Assembly: GCF_003850565.1 (NCBI RefSeq)
Contig: NZ_CP027706.1
Span: forward strand, 6,516,001 to 6,580,000
Length of the DNA stretch: 64,000 nt
Reading direction: 5' to 3'
From: Pseudomonas sessilinigenes
GTDB taxonomy: Bacteria > Pseudomonadota > Gammaproteobacteria > Pseudomonadales > Pseudomonadaceae
A program made the translations under genes and the position numbers. The notes beneath the pieces are model-generated. The model made no database searches. It was not told where the DNA came from and was given only the letters and a program-made list of their open reading frames with translations. Below, one piece after another: positions 54,846 to 64,000 of the stretch (positions are counted from its first letter, which is position 1; every line of letters begins with the position of its first letter).

Positions 54846-55781
54846 ATGTCCGACCACGATGCCCGCCGCTTGCTCAACGACCGCCTGGACTGGAACCTGC
54901 TGCGCACCTTCCGGGTGATCGGCCAGGAACTGAGCATCAGCCGTGCGGCGGCGCGCCTGCATCTGACCCAGCCCGCGGTGAGCCAGGCCCTCAAGCGCCT
55001 GGAGGAACAACTGGGCCGGCAGTTGATCGCCCGCCGCGGCCCGCGCTTTGCCCTGACCGAAGTGGGCGAGCAGATCTTCGCCCTGGCCGGGGAGATCTAC
55101 GGCCAGGTGTCCCAGGTCGGCAGCGTGCTGGAGCAGCCCGCCGACGAGGTGATCGGCAAGGTCCGGCTGCTGATCATCAGCCGCATCTGCAACGAACGCT
55201 TCGACCAGTTCCTGGCGGACTTTCATCGCCAGCACCCACGGGTCGACCTGGAGGTGGACGTGATGCGCAGCTCGGACATCGTCAGCGCCCTGCAGGAGAA
55301 GACCGCGACCCTGGGCCTGAGCCTCAACCGCCGGCCGCAGCCGCGCCTGGAGCAACGCTTGTTCCTGCGCCAGCGCTATGCGTTCTTCTGTGGCAAGCAC
55401 CACCCGCTGTTCGGCCGCGCGGATGTGGCCGAGGGCGACCTGCAACGGGAGAACTTCGTCAGTTTCACCAGCGACCAGATCGGCGGCATGCTCTCGCCGT
55501 TGACCATCTTCCGCGACCAGCAGGGCTTCAGCGGACGTATCGTCGCCTCCTCCCCCAGCCTGGAAGAAGTGCGCCGCCTGGTGATCGCCGGGTTCGGCAT
55601 CGGCTGCCTGCCGGAGCATGTGGTGGCGGCCGATGTCGACAGCGGGTTACTGTGGCGACTACCGCCCCACGAGGGCATCGCCGATGTCGACATCCACCTG
55701 CTGTGGAACCGCGAGCAGCGCCTGAGCCGCGCCGAGGCGTTGTTCCTCGAACGCTTGCAGGCGTGCCTGGACGCTCAGTAA
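54846..55781 (+). CDS. LysR-family transcriptional regulator
   Basis: 311 aa. The N-terminal HTH is standard (ISRAAARLHLTQPAVSQALKRLEEQLGRQL). The C-terminal part is a two-lobe substrate domain. It is divergent from the MHS permease and should control the permease-amidase-HDAC-like operon. ATG 54846 is taken because the earlier in-frame start would cover the control motif. Its stop overlaps the end of the convergent dehydrogenase by 7 bp. It is a close paralogue of the regulator at 58961 (LNDRLDWNLLRT, EKTATLGL, ENFVSFTSDQ). Confidence 0.88.
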   Translation: MSDHDARRLLNDRLDWNLLRTFRVIGQELSISRAAARLHLTQPAVSQALKRLEEQLGRQLIARRGPRFALTEVGEQIFALAGEIYGQVSQVGSVLEQPADEVIGKVRLLIISRICNERFDQFLADFHRQHPRVDLEVDVMRSSDIVSALQEKTATLGLSLNRRPQPRLEQRLFLRQRYAFFCGKHHPLFGRADVAEGDLQRENFVSFTSDQIGGMLSPLTIFRDQQGFSGRIVASSPSLEEVRRLVIAGFGIGCLPEHVVAADVDSGLLWRLPPHEGIADVDIHLLWNREQRLSRAEALFLERLQACLDAQ

Positions 55782-56704
55782 CCCAGGCGGCGGTCGGCCA
55801 GGTTCAGCAGCGGTTCGCCCGCCTCCAGGCGGCGCAGGTTCTCCGCCACTTGCCGGGCAATGCAATCGTGGGAGGCGGCCGAGGCCATGTGCGGGGTGAC
55901 GGTGACCCCGGGCAGGCTCCACAGCCGATGCTCCGCCGGCAGCGGCTCCTGGTCGAAGACATCCAGCAAGGCGCCGCGCAGTTGGCCACTGGCCAGGGCC
56001 TGTTGCAGGTCGTCGATCCGCAGGTGCCCGCCACGCCCGCAATTGACCAGCGCCGCCCCTGGCGCCAGCCGGGCGAAGGTGGCATGACCGAGGATGCCCC
56101 GGGTCTCGGGCGTCAGGGGCAGCAGGTTGACCAGCAGGTCCAGGCCGTCGAGGAAGCCATCCCGCGCCTCGGCGCCGGCAAAGCACCGCACCTGGGGCAA
56201 CTGCTTGGCGCTGCGGGCCCAGCCACGCACCTGGTAGCCCGCGCCGGCGAGGTCCTGGGCGATGGCTGCGCCCAGGGAACCCAGGCCCATGACCCCGACC
56301 TTGAAGTCCTGCGCCGGCACTTGCAGCGGCCGCTCCCAGCAGTGCCCGGCCTGTTGCCCAAGTACCCGGTCGAAGCCCCGGTGGTAGTGGATCACCGCCC
56401 AGCGCACGTACTCGGTCATGCCCTGGCGGTGTCCGGGGTCCACCACCCGGCACACCGGCAATGGCGGGCAGCCTGGATCGTGTTCCAGGTGATCGATGCC
56501 GGCCGCCACCGAATGGATCAACTGCAATGCCGGCAAGGCTCGCAGGCTGCCCGGCGGCGGGAACCAGCAGGCCGCCAGCCGTGCCTCGGCAGCCCCGGGG
56601 TCGCCTGCCAGTAATGCCTGCACCTGCGGCGCACTGCGGGCAAAGGCCTGCTGCAGTTGTTGCAGCAACAGTCGGTCACGGGACAGCAGCACCACAGGGC
56701 TCAT
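55775..56704 (-). CDS. D-2-hydroxyacid dehydrogenase (glyoxylate/hydroxypyruvate reductase type)
   Basis: 309 aa. The NAD(P) motif VGVMGLGSLGAAIAQ is near residue 138. Catalytic residues are seen in NCGRGGH (Arg), DVFDQEPLP (Glu) and VTPHMASAAS (His). The length and pattern fit the GhrA subgroup. It overlaps the upstream aldolase gene by 4 bp (ATGA) and is the last gene of the aldolase operon. It probably reduces a 2-keto acid or oxidises a D-2-hydroxy acid made in that path. Confidence 0.87.
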   Translation of the reverse strand: MSPVVLLSRDRLLLQQLQQAFARSAPQVQALLAGDPGAAEARLAACWFPPPGSLRALPALQLIHSVAAGIDHLEHDPGCPPLPVCRVVDPGHRQGMTEYVRWAVIHYHRGFDRVLGQQAGHCWERPLQVPAQDFKVGVMGLGSLGAAIAQDLAGAGYQVRGWARSAKQLPQVRCFAGAEARDGFLDGLDLLVNLLPLTPETRGILGHATFARLAPGAALVNCGRGGHLRIDDLQQALASGQLRGALLDVFDQEPLPAEHRLWSLPGVTVTPHMASAASHDCIARQVAENLRRLEAGEPLLNLADRRLGY

Positions 56705-57456
56705 GACAGGTAGGACTCGCGCTGGTGTTCGATCAGGGTCAGGGCCGCGTCCCAGGCCAGCTCGATGATGTTGTCGGCATCGTCGCGCTCGAACTGCTCG
56801 GCGGTGTGGGCACAGACCTGTGGCGAGGGGTAGTTGAGCACCGAGCCACCGGCCAGGGCCTGTACCTGGGCCTGGCAGGCGCGCTCCAGGAAGTGGATCT
56901 CGTGGAAGGCGTGGGCCACGCTGGCACCGCCCACCAGCAGGCCGTGGTTGCGCAGGATCATGGCCTTGTGCGGGCCCAGGTCGGCGATCAGGCGCTGGCG
57001 CTCGTCCAGGGACAGGGCGATGCCTTCATAGGTGTGGTAGGCCAGCTTGCCGTAGAACTTCAGCGCGTGCTGGCTGATGGGCAGCAGGCCCTGCTGCTGG
57101 GCCGCCACTGCCATGCCCGCGGCGGTGTGGGTATGGATCACGCAATTGAGGTCGGGACGGGCCATGTGGATCGCCGAGTGGATGACGAAGCCCGCGGCGT
57201 TGACCCGGTGTCCGCTGTAGTGGGGATCGACGATGCGCCCCTCCTGATCGATGCGCACCAGGTCGCTGGCACGCATGCGGTCAAAGATCACCCCATAGCG
57301 GTTGATCAGGAAGTGGTGCTCGGGCCCGGGGATGCGCAAGGTGATGTGGGTGTCGATCAGGTCGGTCATGCGAAAGTGCGCCACCAGGCGATACAGCGCC
57401 GCCAGTTCGCAACGGGCTTGCCATTCGACGGCACTCATGTGTTCAGGTTTGCTCAC
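56701..57456 (-). CDS. Class II aldolase/adducin family protein
   Basis: 251 aa. It shows DLIDTHITLRIPGPEHHFLIN, the metal-binding NCVIHTHTAAG near 120, and LRNHGLLVGG near 185, as in class II aldolases (fuculose-phosphate type and decarboxylase relatives). The GTG at 57456 overlaps the stop of the upstream permease by 4 bp (GTGA) and has AGAGGTG before it, which fixes the start. With the permease and dehydrogenase it forms a three-gene operon for uptake and breakdown of a hydroxy acid or sugar acid. Confidence 0.87.
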   Translation of the reverse strand: MSKPEHMSAVEWQARCELAALYRLVAHFRMTDLIDTHITLRIPGPEHHFLINRYGVIFDRMRASDLVRIDQEGRIVDPHYSGHRVNAAGFVIHSAIHMARPDLNCVIHTHTAAGMAVAAQQQGLLPISQHALKFYGKLAYHTYEGIALSLDERQRLIADLGPHKAMILRNHGLLVGGASVAHAFHEIHFLERACQAQVQALAGGSVLNYPSPQVCAHTAEQFERDDADNIIELAWDAALTLIEHQRESYLS

Positions 57457-58754
57457 GGATACACCTCTTGGGGAGCGGGTTGGACCACCGGCTTGGCGCG
57501 CATGCGCGCCAAGCCGCAGACGCCGATCAGCGACAACGCCGACAGCAGGCTGAAGAACAGCGCCAGGGGCAGCCATTGCCCGGAAAACTTGCTGGCCAGC
57601 AGCGTCCCCAGCAGCGGCGTGGTGCCGCCGGCCAGGGCGCAACTGAGTTGGTAGGCGATGGAGATGCCTGAGTAGCGCAGGTGCACCGGGAACGCCTGGG
57701 TCATGTAGCCGGCGATCACCGCATACAGCGCCGACAGGATCACCACCGCCAGGGCGATGCCGAGGGTCATCAAGAGGATGTTCTGGGTACCGACCAGCAG
57801 GAACATCGGGTACGGCGTGACCATGCACAGCAGGGCCACCAGGGTCAGGAAGCGCCCTTCGCCGATGCGCTCGGCCAGCAGGGCCGAGAGCGGTTGCGAC
57901 AGCAGCTGGATCACGGTGACCAGGAACAGGCAGTCGAGGATGGTGGCCCGGGGGATACCCTGGTACTGGGTGACGTAGGTGATCATGAAAGTGTTGGTGA
58001 AGAAGAAACCGGCCGAACCGATGGTCACCGCCGCCGCGGCCAGGAGGATCTGCCGCCAGCAGTCGCGGATCACCTCCAGCACCGGGTAACGCGCTGTCTC
58101 CTGGTTATCCCGGGCCTTGGCGAATTCCGGCGACTCATGCACCCCGCTACGGATCATCAGGCCCACCATCATCAGCACGCCACTGGCCAGGAACGGCAGG
58201 CGCCAGCCCCAGGTGAGGAAGTCCTCGGGGGCAAGGCTGGTGACCAGGCGAAAGGCGATCAATGCCAGCAACAGGCCGGCCGGGCTGCCCAATTGGGCGA
58301 AGGAGGCGTAGAAGGTCTTGCGCCGGGCCGGAGCATGTTCGCTGGCCATCAGCACCGCCCCACCCCACTCGCCGCCGACGGAAATACCCTGGATCAACCG
58401 CAACACGATCAGGCCGATGGGCGCCCAGATGCCGACGCTGGCATAACTGGGCAGCAGGCCGATGCCGGTGGTGGCCAGGCCCATCAGCGCCATGGTCACC
58501 AGGAGCATCTTCTTGCGTCCGAGACGATCACCCAGGTGGCCGAAGACCATGCCCGCCAGCGGCCGGGCGACGAACCCCACGGCAAAGCTGCCGAACGCCG
58601 CCAGGGTGCTGGTCACCGGGTCGCTGCTGGGAAAGAACACCTGTCCCAGCACCAGGGCCGCGGCCGTGGCGTAGATGTAGAAGTCGTAGAACTCGATGGT
58701 GGTGCCGATGAAGGCCGCTGCCGCGGCGCGTCGCGGCTGAGGGGTGCTGTGCAT
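57453..58754 (-). CDS. MHS-family MFS permease, paralogue of the one at 53355
   Basis: 433 aa, about 12 helices, with FIGTTIEFYDFYIYATAAALVL, VARPLAGMVFGHLGDRLGRKKML and SVGGEWGGAVLM. The sequence is close to the other MHS permease throughout. ATG 58754 is taken at MHSTPQPRR, matching the paralogue's start. It heads the aldolase-dehydrogenase operon and is divergent from a paralogous LysR regulator. Substrate unknown. Confidence 0.88.
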   Translation of the reverse strand: MHSTPQPRRAAAAAFIGTTIEFYDFYIYATAAALVLGQVFFPSSDPVTSTLAAFGSFAVGFVARPLAGMVFGHLGDRLGRKKMLLVTMALMGLATTGIGLLPSYASVGIWAPIGLIVLRLIQGISVGGEWGGAVLMASEHAPARRKTFYASFAQLGSPAGLLLALIAFRLVTSLAPEDFLTWGWRLPFLASGVLMMVGLMIRSGVHESPEFAKARDNQETARYPVLEVIRDCWRQILLAAAAVTIGSAGFFFTNTFMITYVTQYQGIPRATILDCLFLVTVIQLLSQPLSALLAERIGEGRFLTLVALLCMVTPYPMFLLVGTQNILLMTLGIALAVVILSALYAVIAGYMTQAFPVHLRYSGISIAYQLSCALAGGTTPLLGTLLASKFSGQWLPLALFFSLLSALSLIGVCGLARMRAKPVVQPAPQEVYP

Positions 58755-58853
58755 GCAAGGACCTGTGTATTTGTAGTTATGGGCAGGTGCTGAAGGCTTG
58801 GTCAGGCGGCGCTCTATGGCGCTTGTGGGCTTTATCGCCGCCGTGCCAGGATT

Positions 58854-58877
58854 AGTCAATTTTCGAATTCTTATCCT
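58854..58877. promoter_or_regulatory. Shared LysR-type control motif, copy 2
   Basis: AGTCAATTTTC (58854-58864) and TTATCCT (58871-58877) repeat the blocks found at 54770-54805 before the paralogous permease. The 206-bp gap between the divergent genes holds no other clear signal. Confidence 0.5.
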
Positions 58878-58960
58878 AACTATTAGCCTTGCTACTACTA
58901 GAGCTCCCCATGGGCGCTTCTAAAAACGTAGGCGAGGCAGGTCGTTTTTAGAGGAGCCCC

Positions 58961-59947
58961 ATGTCGACACTCGATCCTGTGACCGGCTCCTGGGCCGGAC
59001 GGCGTTTTCTCAACGATCGCCTGGACTGGAACCTGTTGCGCACCTACCTGGTGATCGGCCAGGAAGGCAGCATGAGCCGCGCCGCCGCGCGCCTGCACAT
59101 CACCCAGTCGGCGGTCAGCCAGGCCCTCAAGCGGCTCGAGGAGCAGCTCGACTGCTTGTTGATCGTCCGTAGCGGACGGCGCTTCGAACTCACCGAGACC
59201 GGCGAGGAGGTGCTGCGCATCGCCACCGATATCTATGGCGATATCTCGCGCCTGGGCACCGTGGTACAAAGCCGCCAGGACGACGTGGTGGGCAAGATCC
59301 GGATTCTCACCGTCAGTGGGGTGAAGGCCCGGCACTACGATGAGTTCCTCGCGGACTTCCATGCCGCGCACCCGAAGATCGAGCTGGAGGTGGAGGTGCT
59401 GGGCAGTCCGGACATCATCAGTTCGCTGCTGCAAAAGACCGCGACCCTGGGGGTGGGCCTGTGCCGGCTGCCGCAGCCCAGGCTGGAGCAGCGTGTGCTG
59501 TTCCGGGAGCGCTACGCCTACTTCTGCGGCCCACGCCATCGGCTGTTCGGGCAGGCCAACCTGAGCCTGCAACAGCTGGCCACGGAGAACTTCGTCAGCT
59601 TCACCAGCGACCAGCTGGGAGGCAACCTGTCACCCCTGACGCTGTTTCGCGATCAGCAGGGCTTTACCGGCAAGATCGTCGCCTCTTCTACCAGTTTCGA
59701 GGAAATTCATCGGCTGATCTGCGCCGGTTTCGGCATTGGCTGCCTGCCGATCCACCTGGTGCGCCGGGACGTCGAACAGGGCTTGCTGTGGCCGCTGCCG
59801 CCGGAGGATGGGGTGGTGGATTTCGATATCCAGCTGCTGTGGAACCGTGAGCAGAAGATGAGCCAGGCCGAGGCGCTGTTTCTCCAGAGCATCCAGCACA
59901 TGCTCAGTATCCACGAGCAGGTGCCGGACAGCCTGGTGCTGCGCTGA
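58961..59947 (+). CDS. LysR-family transcriptional regulator, paralogue of the one at 54846
   Basis: 328 aa with the HTH MSRAAARLHITQSAVSQALKRLEEQL and a two-lobe ligand domain. It shares long stretches with the regulator at 54846 (ENFVSFTSDQ, LFRDQQGF, GIGCLP). ATG follows GAGGAG. It is divergent from the second MHS permease and should control the permease-aldolase-dehydrogenase operon. Its stop is 1 bp from the end of the convergent PBP2 gene. Confidence 0.88.
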   Translation: MSTLDPVTGSWAGRRFLNDRLDWNLLRTYLVIGQEGSMSRAAARLHITQSAVSQALKRLEEQLDCLLIVRSGRRFELTETGEEVLRIATDIYGDISRLGTVVQSRQDDVVGKIRILTVSGVKARHYDEFLADFHAAHPKIELEVEVLGSPDIISSLLQKTATLGVGLCRLPQPRLEQRVLFRERYAYFCGPRHRLFGQANLSLQQLATENFVSFTSDQLGGNLSPLTLFRDQQGFTGKIVASSTSFEEIHRLICAGFGIGCLPIHLVRRDVEQGLLWPLPPEDGVVDFDIQLLWNREQKMSQAEALFLQSIQHMLSIHEQVPDSLVLR

Positions 59948-59948
59948 C

Positions 59949-61841
59949 TCAGACGTGGGGATCGCCAGGAGCCTTGGCCGGTGCGGCGTACTGCGGCTTG
60001 AGGTGGCCGTTCTGGTCCAGTAGCCAGGCGTCCATGATCTGCCGCACCACGGGGCCGGCGACCCGGCCACCGGCCTCGCCGTTCTCGATCATCACCGAGA
60101 TCACGATCTGCGGATGCTCGGCCGGAGCGAAGCCGACGAACAGGGCATTGTCGCGGTTGCGCTCGCGGGTCTTGAGGCGGTCATAACGCTCGCCCTGCTT
60201 GATCGCCACCACCTGGGCGGTACCGCTCTTGCCGGCAATCCGGTACTGGGCCCCGGCAGCAGCGGCGCGGGCAATGCCGCGAGGATCGTGCATGACCATC
60301 TGCATGCCATGGTTGACCTGGTCCCACTCGCGCGGGTCCTTCAACAGGATGTTGGGCATCGGATGCGGGTCCACCGGGGCCACGCCATCGACGGTCTTGG
60401 CCAGGTGCGGCCGGTTCCATACTCCCTTGTTGGCGATCAGTGCCGTGGCCTGGGCCAGCTGCAGCGGCGTCACCTGCATGTAGCCCTGGCCAATGCCGAG
60501 GATCAGCGTTTCTCCCGGGAACCACGCCTGGCGGCGGGTGGCGCGTTTCCAGGCCTGGGACGGCATCAGCCCCGAGGCTTCCTCGAACATGTCCAGGGAG
60601 ACCTTTTCGCCGAGGCCGAACATGGCCATGTAGTCGTGCAGGCGATCGATGCCCAGCTTGTGGGCCAGGTCGTAGAAGTAGGTGTCGTTGGAGCGCATGA
60701 TCGCCGCGTCCATGTCCACCCAGCCATCGCCGCTGCGGTTCCAGTTGCGGTATTTGTGGTCGTAGTCCGGCAACTGGTAGTAGCCCGGATCGAAGACGCG
60801 GCTGGAGGGGGTGACCACGCCGGTATCCAGGCCGGCGATCGCCACTTCCGGCTTGATGGTCGAGCCCGGCGCATAGAGGCCGCGCAACGCCCGGTTGAAC
60901 AGTGGCCGGTCGATGGAGTCGTGCAGGGCGGCATATTCCTTGAAACTGATGCCGGTAACGAACAGGTTGGGGTCGAAGCTGGGATTGCTGACCATGGCCA
61001 GCACTTCGCCGGTGGAGGGGTCCAGGGCCACCACCGAGCCGCGACGGTCACCCAGGGCCTGCTCGGCAGCTTCCTGGAGCTTCACGTCCAGGCTCAGGAC
61101 AATGCTTTTCCCAGGGACCGGATCGGTGTGCTTGAGCACCCTCATGATCCGTCCCTGGGCGTTGGTCTCCACCTCTTCGTAACCGACATGGCCATGCAGC
61201 TCGGCCTCGTAGAACTTCTCGATACCAGTCTTGCCGATGGACTGGGTTCCACGGTATTCCACGGAGTCCAGGGTCTTGGCCTCCTTCTCGTTGATCCGCC
61301 CGACGTAACCGATGGAATGGGCGAAATGCGTCCCCAGGGGGTAGTGGCGGACGAACTGGGCTTCGACATCCATTCCCGGCAGGCGGTATTCGTTAACCGC
61401 CAATACGGCGATCTGCTCCTCGGTGAGCTGGTAGAACAAGGTAACGGGGACGAAGGGGTGGCGGGCCTGCTTCATTTCCTTGTCGAACAGTGTCCGGTCT
61501 TCGGGCGGCAGGTGCAGGAGTTCGACCACGGTATCCAGTTCACCCTTGAGGTCGGTGGCCCGTTCGCGAGTGATGGTCAGGTTGAAACTGGGGCGGTTGT
61601 CTGCCAGGACCACCCCGTTACGGTCATAGATCACTCCACGGGTCGGGGTGATGGGCAGCACATGTACACGGTTGTTCTGCGAAACGGTGGAGTGGTAATC
61701 GAACTCCACTACCTGGAGGAAATACATGCGTGCGACCAGTGCGCAACTGATGGCGGCCACCAGCACGGCGCAGGCCAGCAGCCGCTTGTTGACCAGGCGG
61801 GTTTCTTTCTCGTGGTCCTTGATTGGAATCGCTTCGGGCAT
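59949..61841 (-). CDS. mrdA: Penicillin-binding protein 2 (class B, MrdA type)
   Basis: 630 aa transpeptidase for cell elongation. An N-terminal anchor (LLACAVLVAAISCALVARMYFLQ, residues about 21-43), a dimerisation domain with NNRVHVLPITPTRGVIYDRNG, and a C-terminal transpeptidase domain. The active site has APGSTIKP (Ser near 327), RSNDTYF (near 383) and AGKSGTAQ (near 536). ATG 61841 gives the usual short cytoplasmic start (MPEAIPIKDHEKE). RodA, RlpA and DacA, normally beside the main mrdA, are not in this window, so this is probably an additional PBP2 copy. Confidence 0.85.
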   Translation of the reverse strand: MPEAIPIKDHEKETRLVNKRLLACAVLVAAISCALVARMYFLQVVEFDYHSTVSQNNRVHVLPITPTRGVIYDRNGVVLADNRPSFNLTITRERATDLKGELDTVVELLHLPPEDRTLFDKEMKQARHPFVPVTLFYQLTEEQIAVLAVNEYRLPGMDVEAQFVRHYPLGTHFAHSIGYVGRINEKEAKTLDSVEYRGTQSIGKTGIEKFYEAELHGHVGYEEVETNAQGRIMRVLKHTDPVPGKSIVLSLDVKLQEAAEQALGDRRGSVVALDPSTGEVLAMVSNPSFDPNLFVTGISFKEYAALHDSIDRPLFNRALRGLYAPGSTIKPEVAIAGLDTGVVTPSSRVFDPGYYQLPDYDHKYRNWNRSGDGWVDMDAAIMRSNDTYFYDLAHKLGIDRLHDYMAMFGLGEKVSLDMFEEASGLMPSQAWKRATRRQAWFPGETLILGIGQGYMQVTPLQLAQATALIANKGVWNRPHLAKTVDGVAPVDPHPMPNILLKDPREWDQVNHGMQMVMHDPRGIARAAAAGAQYRIAGKSGTAQVVAIKQGERYDRLKTRERNRDNALFVGFAPAEHPQIVISVMIENGEAGGRVAGPVVRQIMDAWLLDQNGHLKPQYAAPAKAPGDPHV

Positions 61842-62124
61842 TGCTACAGCTTCTCGGTGAAATAGAGATCGGCGCTGATCCGTGCGGGTGAAATCGGGTG
61901 CGTAAAAAAGAGCTGCACGATACCAAAAACCGGCCGCCGACTTTGCCAGGATTTCTCCCATGGCTGATCAATGGTGCTGGCCGCAGGGGCATTATTGACC
62001 TGTGATCAAGGGTGTTGTTCCGATTATTGGGTTTTTCCTGCCTTGCCCACTGGGGAGACTGCAAGGTGCCCTTGGCCAGCCTAGCTGGTGCAAGGGCGTC
62101 TCGAAAACCTGATGGAGAATGAAG

Positions 62125-63129
62125 ATGCCAACCGAATACGTGGCCTGGGGCTGGACCCGGGGATCGGGCCTGCCTGGCCTGCGATCAATCCGTAAAGCCC
62201 TGCCGCAACCATCGGCCAACCAACTGCTGGTCGCCAATAGCGTGATTGCGTTGAATCCGGTGGATTGGAAAATGATCGAGTGGGGCCACGACGACTGGCG
62301 GGACGGCCATGTGCCGGGCGTGGACGGTGTCGGGGTGGTGGTGACAGCAGGCCCTGATGCGAGCATCCGACCAGGAACCCGGGTGGCTTATCACCAGGGG
62401 TTGAGCGCTGACGGCAGCTTCGCCGAATACAGCCTGATCGATGCCAGGGCCGCCATTGTCCTCCCTGATGAGCTGGATGACGCTGTGGCGGCGGCCTTGC
62501 CTTGCCCCGGTCTGACGGCCCTGCAAGCATTGGACAAGCTGCCCCAGGCGGGCGTGGGGGATGTGCTGGTGGTGGGTGCTGGCGGCGCCGTGGGCTCGTT
62601 ACTGGCACAGATGGCGGTACAGAGGGGGATGCGGGTCTGGGCCACGGCCTCGCCCAAGCATCATGAACAACTGCTGGAGCAGGGTGTGCTTGGAGTTTTC
62701 GACTATCACCGACCAGAGTGGCAATCCGAATTGCAAGCACGCCTGGGTAGCCGTCGGCTGTCGGCCATCTTCGATACGGTCAGCGCAAGGCACGCGGCAA
62801 ACCTGGCCGAGTTGCTGGGCTATAACGGACACCTGGTGTGCATTCAGGATCGCCAGGAGACAGCGCCGCTGCCAGCCTTCAGCACAGCCGTCTCCCTGCA
62901 TGAAGTGGCATTGAACAGTCTTCATGTACACGGCGTTGAGGCGGATTGGCAACGCTACCAGCAACAGGGTGCCTATTTGCTGCAGCAGGTTGCACAAGGT
63001 CAGCTCAGGGCCTCGCCCCTGCTGCCCTTCGACTTCAACGAACTGCCGGCAAAGCTTGAAGCGCTCAGGGATGCGGAGCAGCACGGCAAGTGGATCACCC
63101 GCCTACAGCCCGGTCAGGTACCCGCCTGA
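62125..63129 (+). CDS. Quinone-oxidoreductase-like (medium-chain) dehydrogenase
   Basis: 334 aa MDR-family protein. It keeps NPVDWKMIEWG, the VPGVDGVGVV turn, LPCPGLTALQAL and the NAD(P) motif VLVVGAGGAVGSLLAQM near 150. No structural or catalytic zinc Cys set is seen, so it belongs to the zinc-free quinone-reductase group. ATG 62125 is preferred to ATG 62119 because GGAG lies 7 nt before it. It is placed alone, 283 bp after the divergent PBP2 gene, and ends near the rRNA operon terminator. Confidence 0.82.
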   Translation: MPTEYVAWGWTRGSGLPGLRSIRKALPQPSANQLLVANSVIALNPVDWKMIEWGHDDWRDGHVPGVDGVGVVVTAGPDASIRPGTRVAYHQGLSADGSFAEYSLIDARAAIVLPDELDDAVAAALPCPGLTALQALDKLPQAGVGDVLVVGAGGAVGSLLAQMAVQRGMRVWATASPKHHEQLLEQGVLGVFDYHRPEWQSELQARLGSRRLSAIFDTVSARHAANLAELLGYNGHLVCIQDRQETAPLPAFSTAVSLHEVALNSLHVHGVEADWQRYQQQGAYLLQQVAQGQLRASPLLPFDFNELPAKLEALRDAEQHGKWITRLQPGQVPA

Positions 63130-63188
63130 AGCAGATCAGGCCCGGTAGATACCGGGCCGCTCTGCTAGTTTTCGCCAGCGCAAAGACA

Positions 63189-63218
63189 AAACCCCAACTG
63201 CTTTCGCAATTGGGGTTT
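63189..63218 (-). terminator. Intrinsic terminator of the rRNA operon
   Basis: Stem AAACCCCAA (63189-63197) with TTGGGGTTT (63210-63218), extended by TGC/GCA around a short loop. T-rich sequence follows on the minus strand (TTTTGTCTTTG). It lies 11 bp downstream of 5S and faces the end of the oxidoreductase gene, so it may stop both. Confidence 0.8.
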
Positions 63219-63229
63219 CGGAATTTAAT

Positions 63230-63344
63230 CTTGACGATGACCTACTCTCACATGGGGAAACCCCACACTACCATCGGCGATGCATCGTTTCACTGCTGAG
63301 TTCGGGATGGGATCAGGTGGTTCCAATGCTCTATGGTCGTCAAG
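63230..63344 (-). rRNA. rrf: 5S ribosomal RNA
   Basis: Read on the minus strand it begins CTTGACGACCATAGAGC and ends GTCATCGTCAAG, so the two ends pair. The core GGAACCACCTGATCCCATCC is the standard Pseudomonas 5S sequence. Length about 115 nt. Ends may be off by a few bases. Confidence 0.95.
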
Positions 63345-63482
63345 AAATTCTGTAGCTGAGCCGTTGTTTGGGCAACGTTCCAGCGAATGGGTATGCAATA
63401 GGTTTGTGTGCTGCAAACTTTCGGTTCGTGCGTCTTCACACACCGCAACTCGCTTCTTAAGCAAATTGCTTGGGTGTTATAT
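63345..63482 (-). other. 23S-5S internal spacer
   Basis: 138-bp spacer with no tRNA. It includes the tail CCAAGCAATTTGCTTAAG that I recognise as the typical sequence just after Pseudomonas 23S. Confidence 0.8.

Positions 63483-64000
<518 letters not shown>

Noticed and set aside
63345..63482. tRNA in the 23S-5S spacer
   Set aside because: No cloverleaf or T-loop sequence could be found in 138 bp.

Overview
The window is high-GC chromosomal DNA from a fluorescent Pseudomonas. The evidence is a pyoverdine synthetase locus of the pvdI-pvdJ-pvdD type, promoter elements matching the binding site of the iron-starvation sigma factor PvdS, Pseudomonas-type rRNA genes, and a dense set of accessory metabolic genes. 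My hand reading of the adenylation pockets gives Asp, then a D-residue (probably formyl-hydroxyornithine), then a basic residue (Lys), then Thr, then Ala. From memory this fits the pyoverdine of the P. protegens CHA0/Pf-5 group, so that subgroup is my best guess. The species call is inference.

Layout. (1) Positions 1-19190, minus strand: pvdI (3 modules), pvdJ (2 modules) and the first part of pvdD, which runs off the left edge. They form one coupled operon. (2) 19250-21307: a siderophore-interacting flavoprotein and a type II thioesterase. PvdS-type boxes (TAAAT/TAATT-N16-CGT) stand before pvdI, before the flavoprotein and before the thioesterase, tying the three units into one iron-starvation regulon. 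(3) 21321-23206: an MFS exporter and a divergent TetR repressor with two identical 17-bp palindromes between them. (4) 23324-27529: GH15 glucoamylase-like enzyme, VOC protein, two small hypothetical proteins and an alpha/beta hydrolase. (5) 27607-31991: a three-gene unit made of a small membrane protein, a membrane-anchored NAD-dependent epimerase-like protein, and an unusual fusion of an alpha/beta hydrolase with an ATP-grasp/phosphohistidine dikinase. This is the best candidate for an undescribed system.

(6) 31999-36269: AraC-type regulator divergent from isonitrile hydratase, an ABM monooxygenase-like protein, and a LysE exporter divergent from a MocR regulator. (7) 36455-42310: aminoglycoside-kinase-like protein, SRPBCC protein, an ADP-ribosylglycohydrolase/GFA fusion, LprI-like protein, WG-repeat lipoprotein and HAD phosphatase. 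A 665-bp gene-poor stretch follows, with strong RNA-like inverted repeats and two intrinsic terminators. (8) 42976-48755: AraC regulator, a tripartite OprM/EmrA/EmrB-type efflux operon, and a DUF4337 membrane protein. (9) 48974-59947: amidohydrolase, then two paralogous catabolic modules. Each has an MHS-type MFS permease divergent from a LysR regulator. One carries an HDAC-like amidohydrolase and an N-carbamoyl-amino-acid-type hydrolase; the other carries a class II aldolase and a D-2-hydroxyacid dehydrogenase. (10) 59949-63129: a stand-alone PBP2 and a quinone-oxidoreductase-like protein. (11) 63189-64000: the end of an rRNA operon on the minus strand (3' part of 23S, 5S, terminator).

No CRISPR array, tRNA, insertion sequence or prophage gene was seen.
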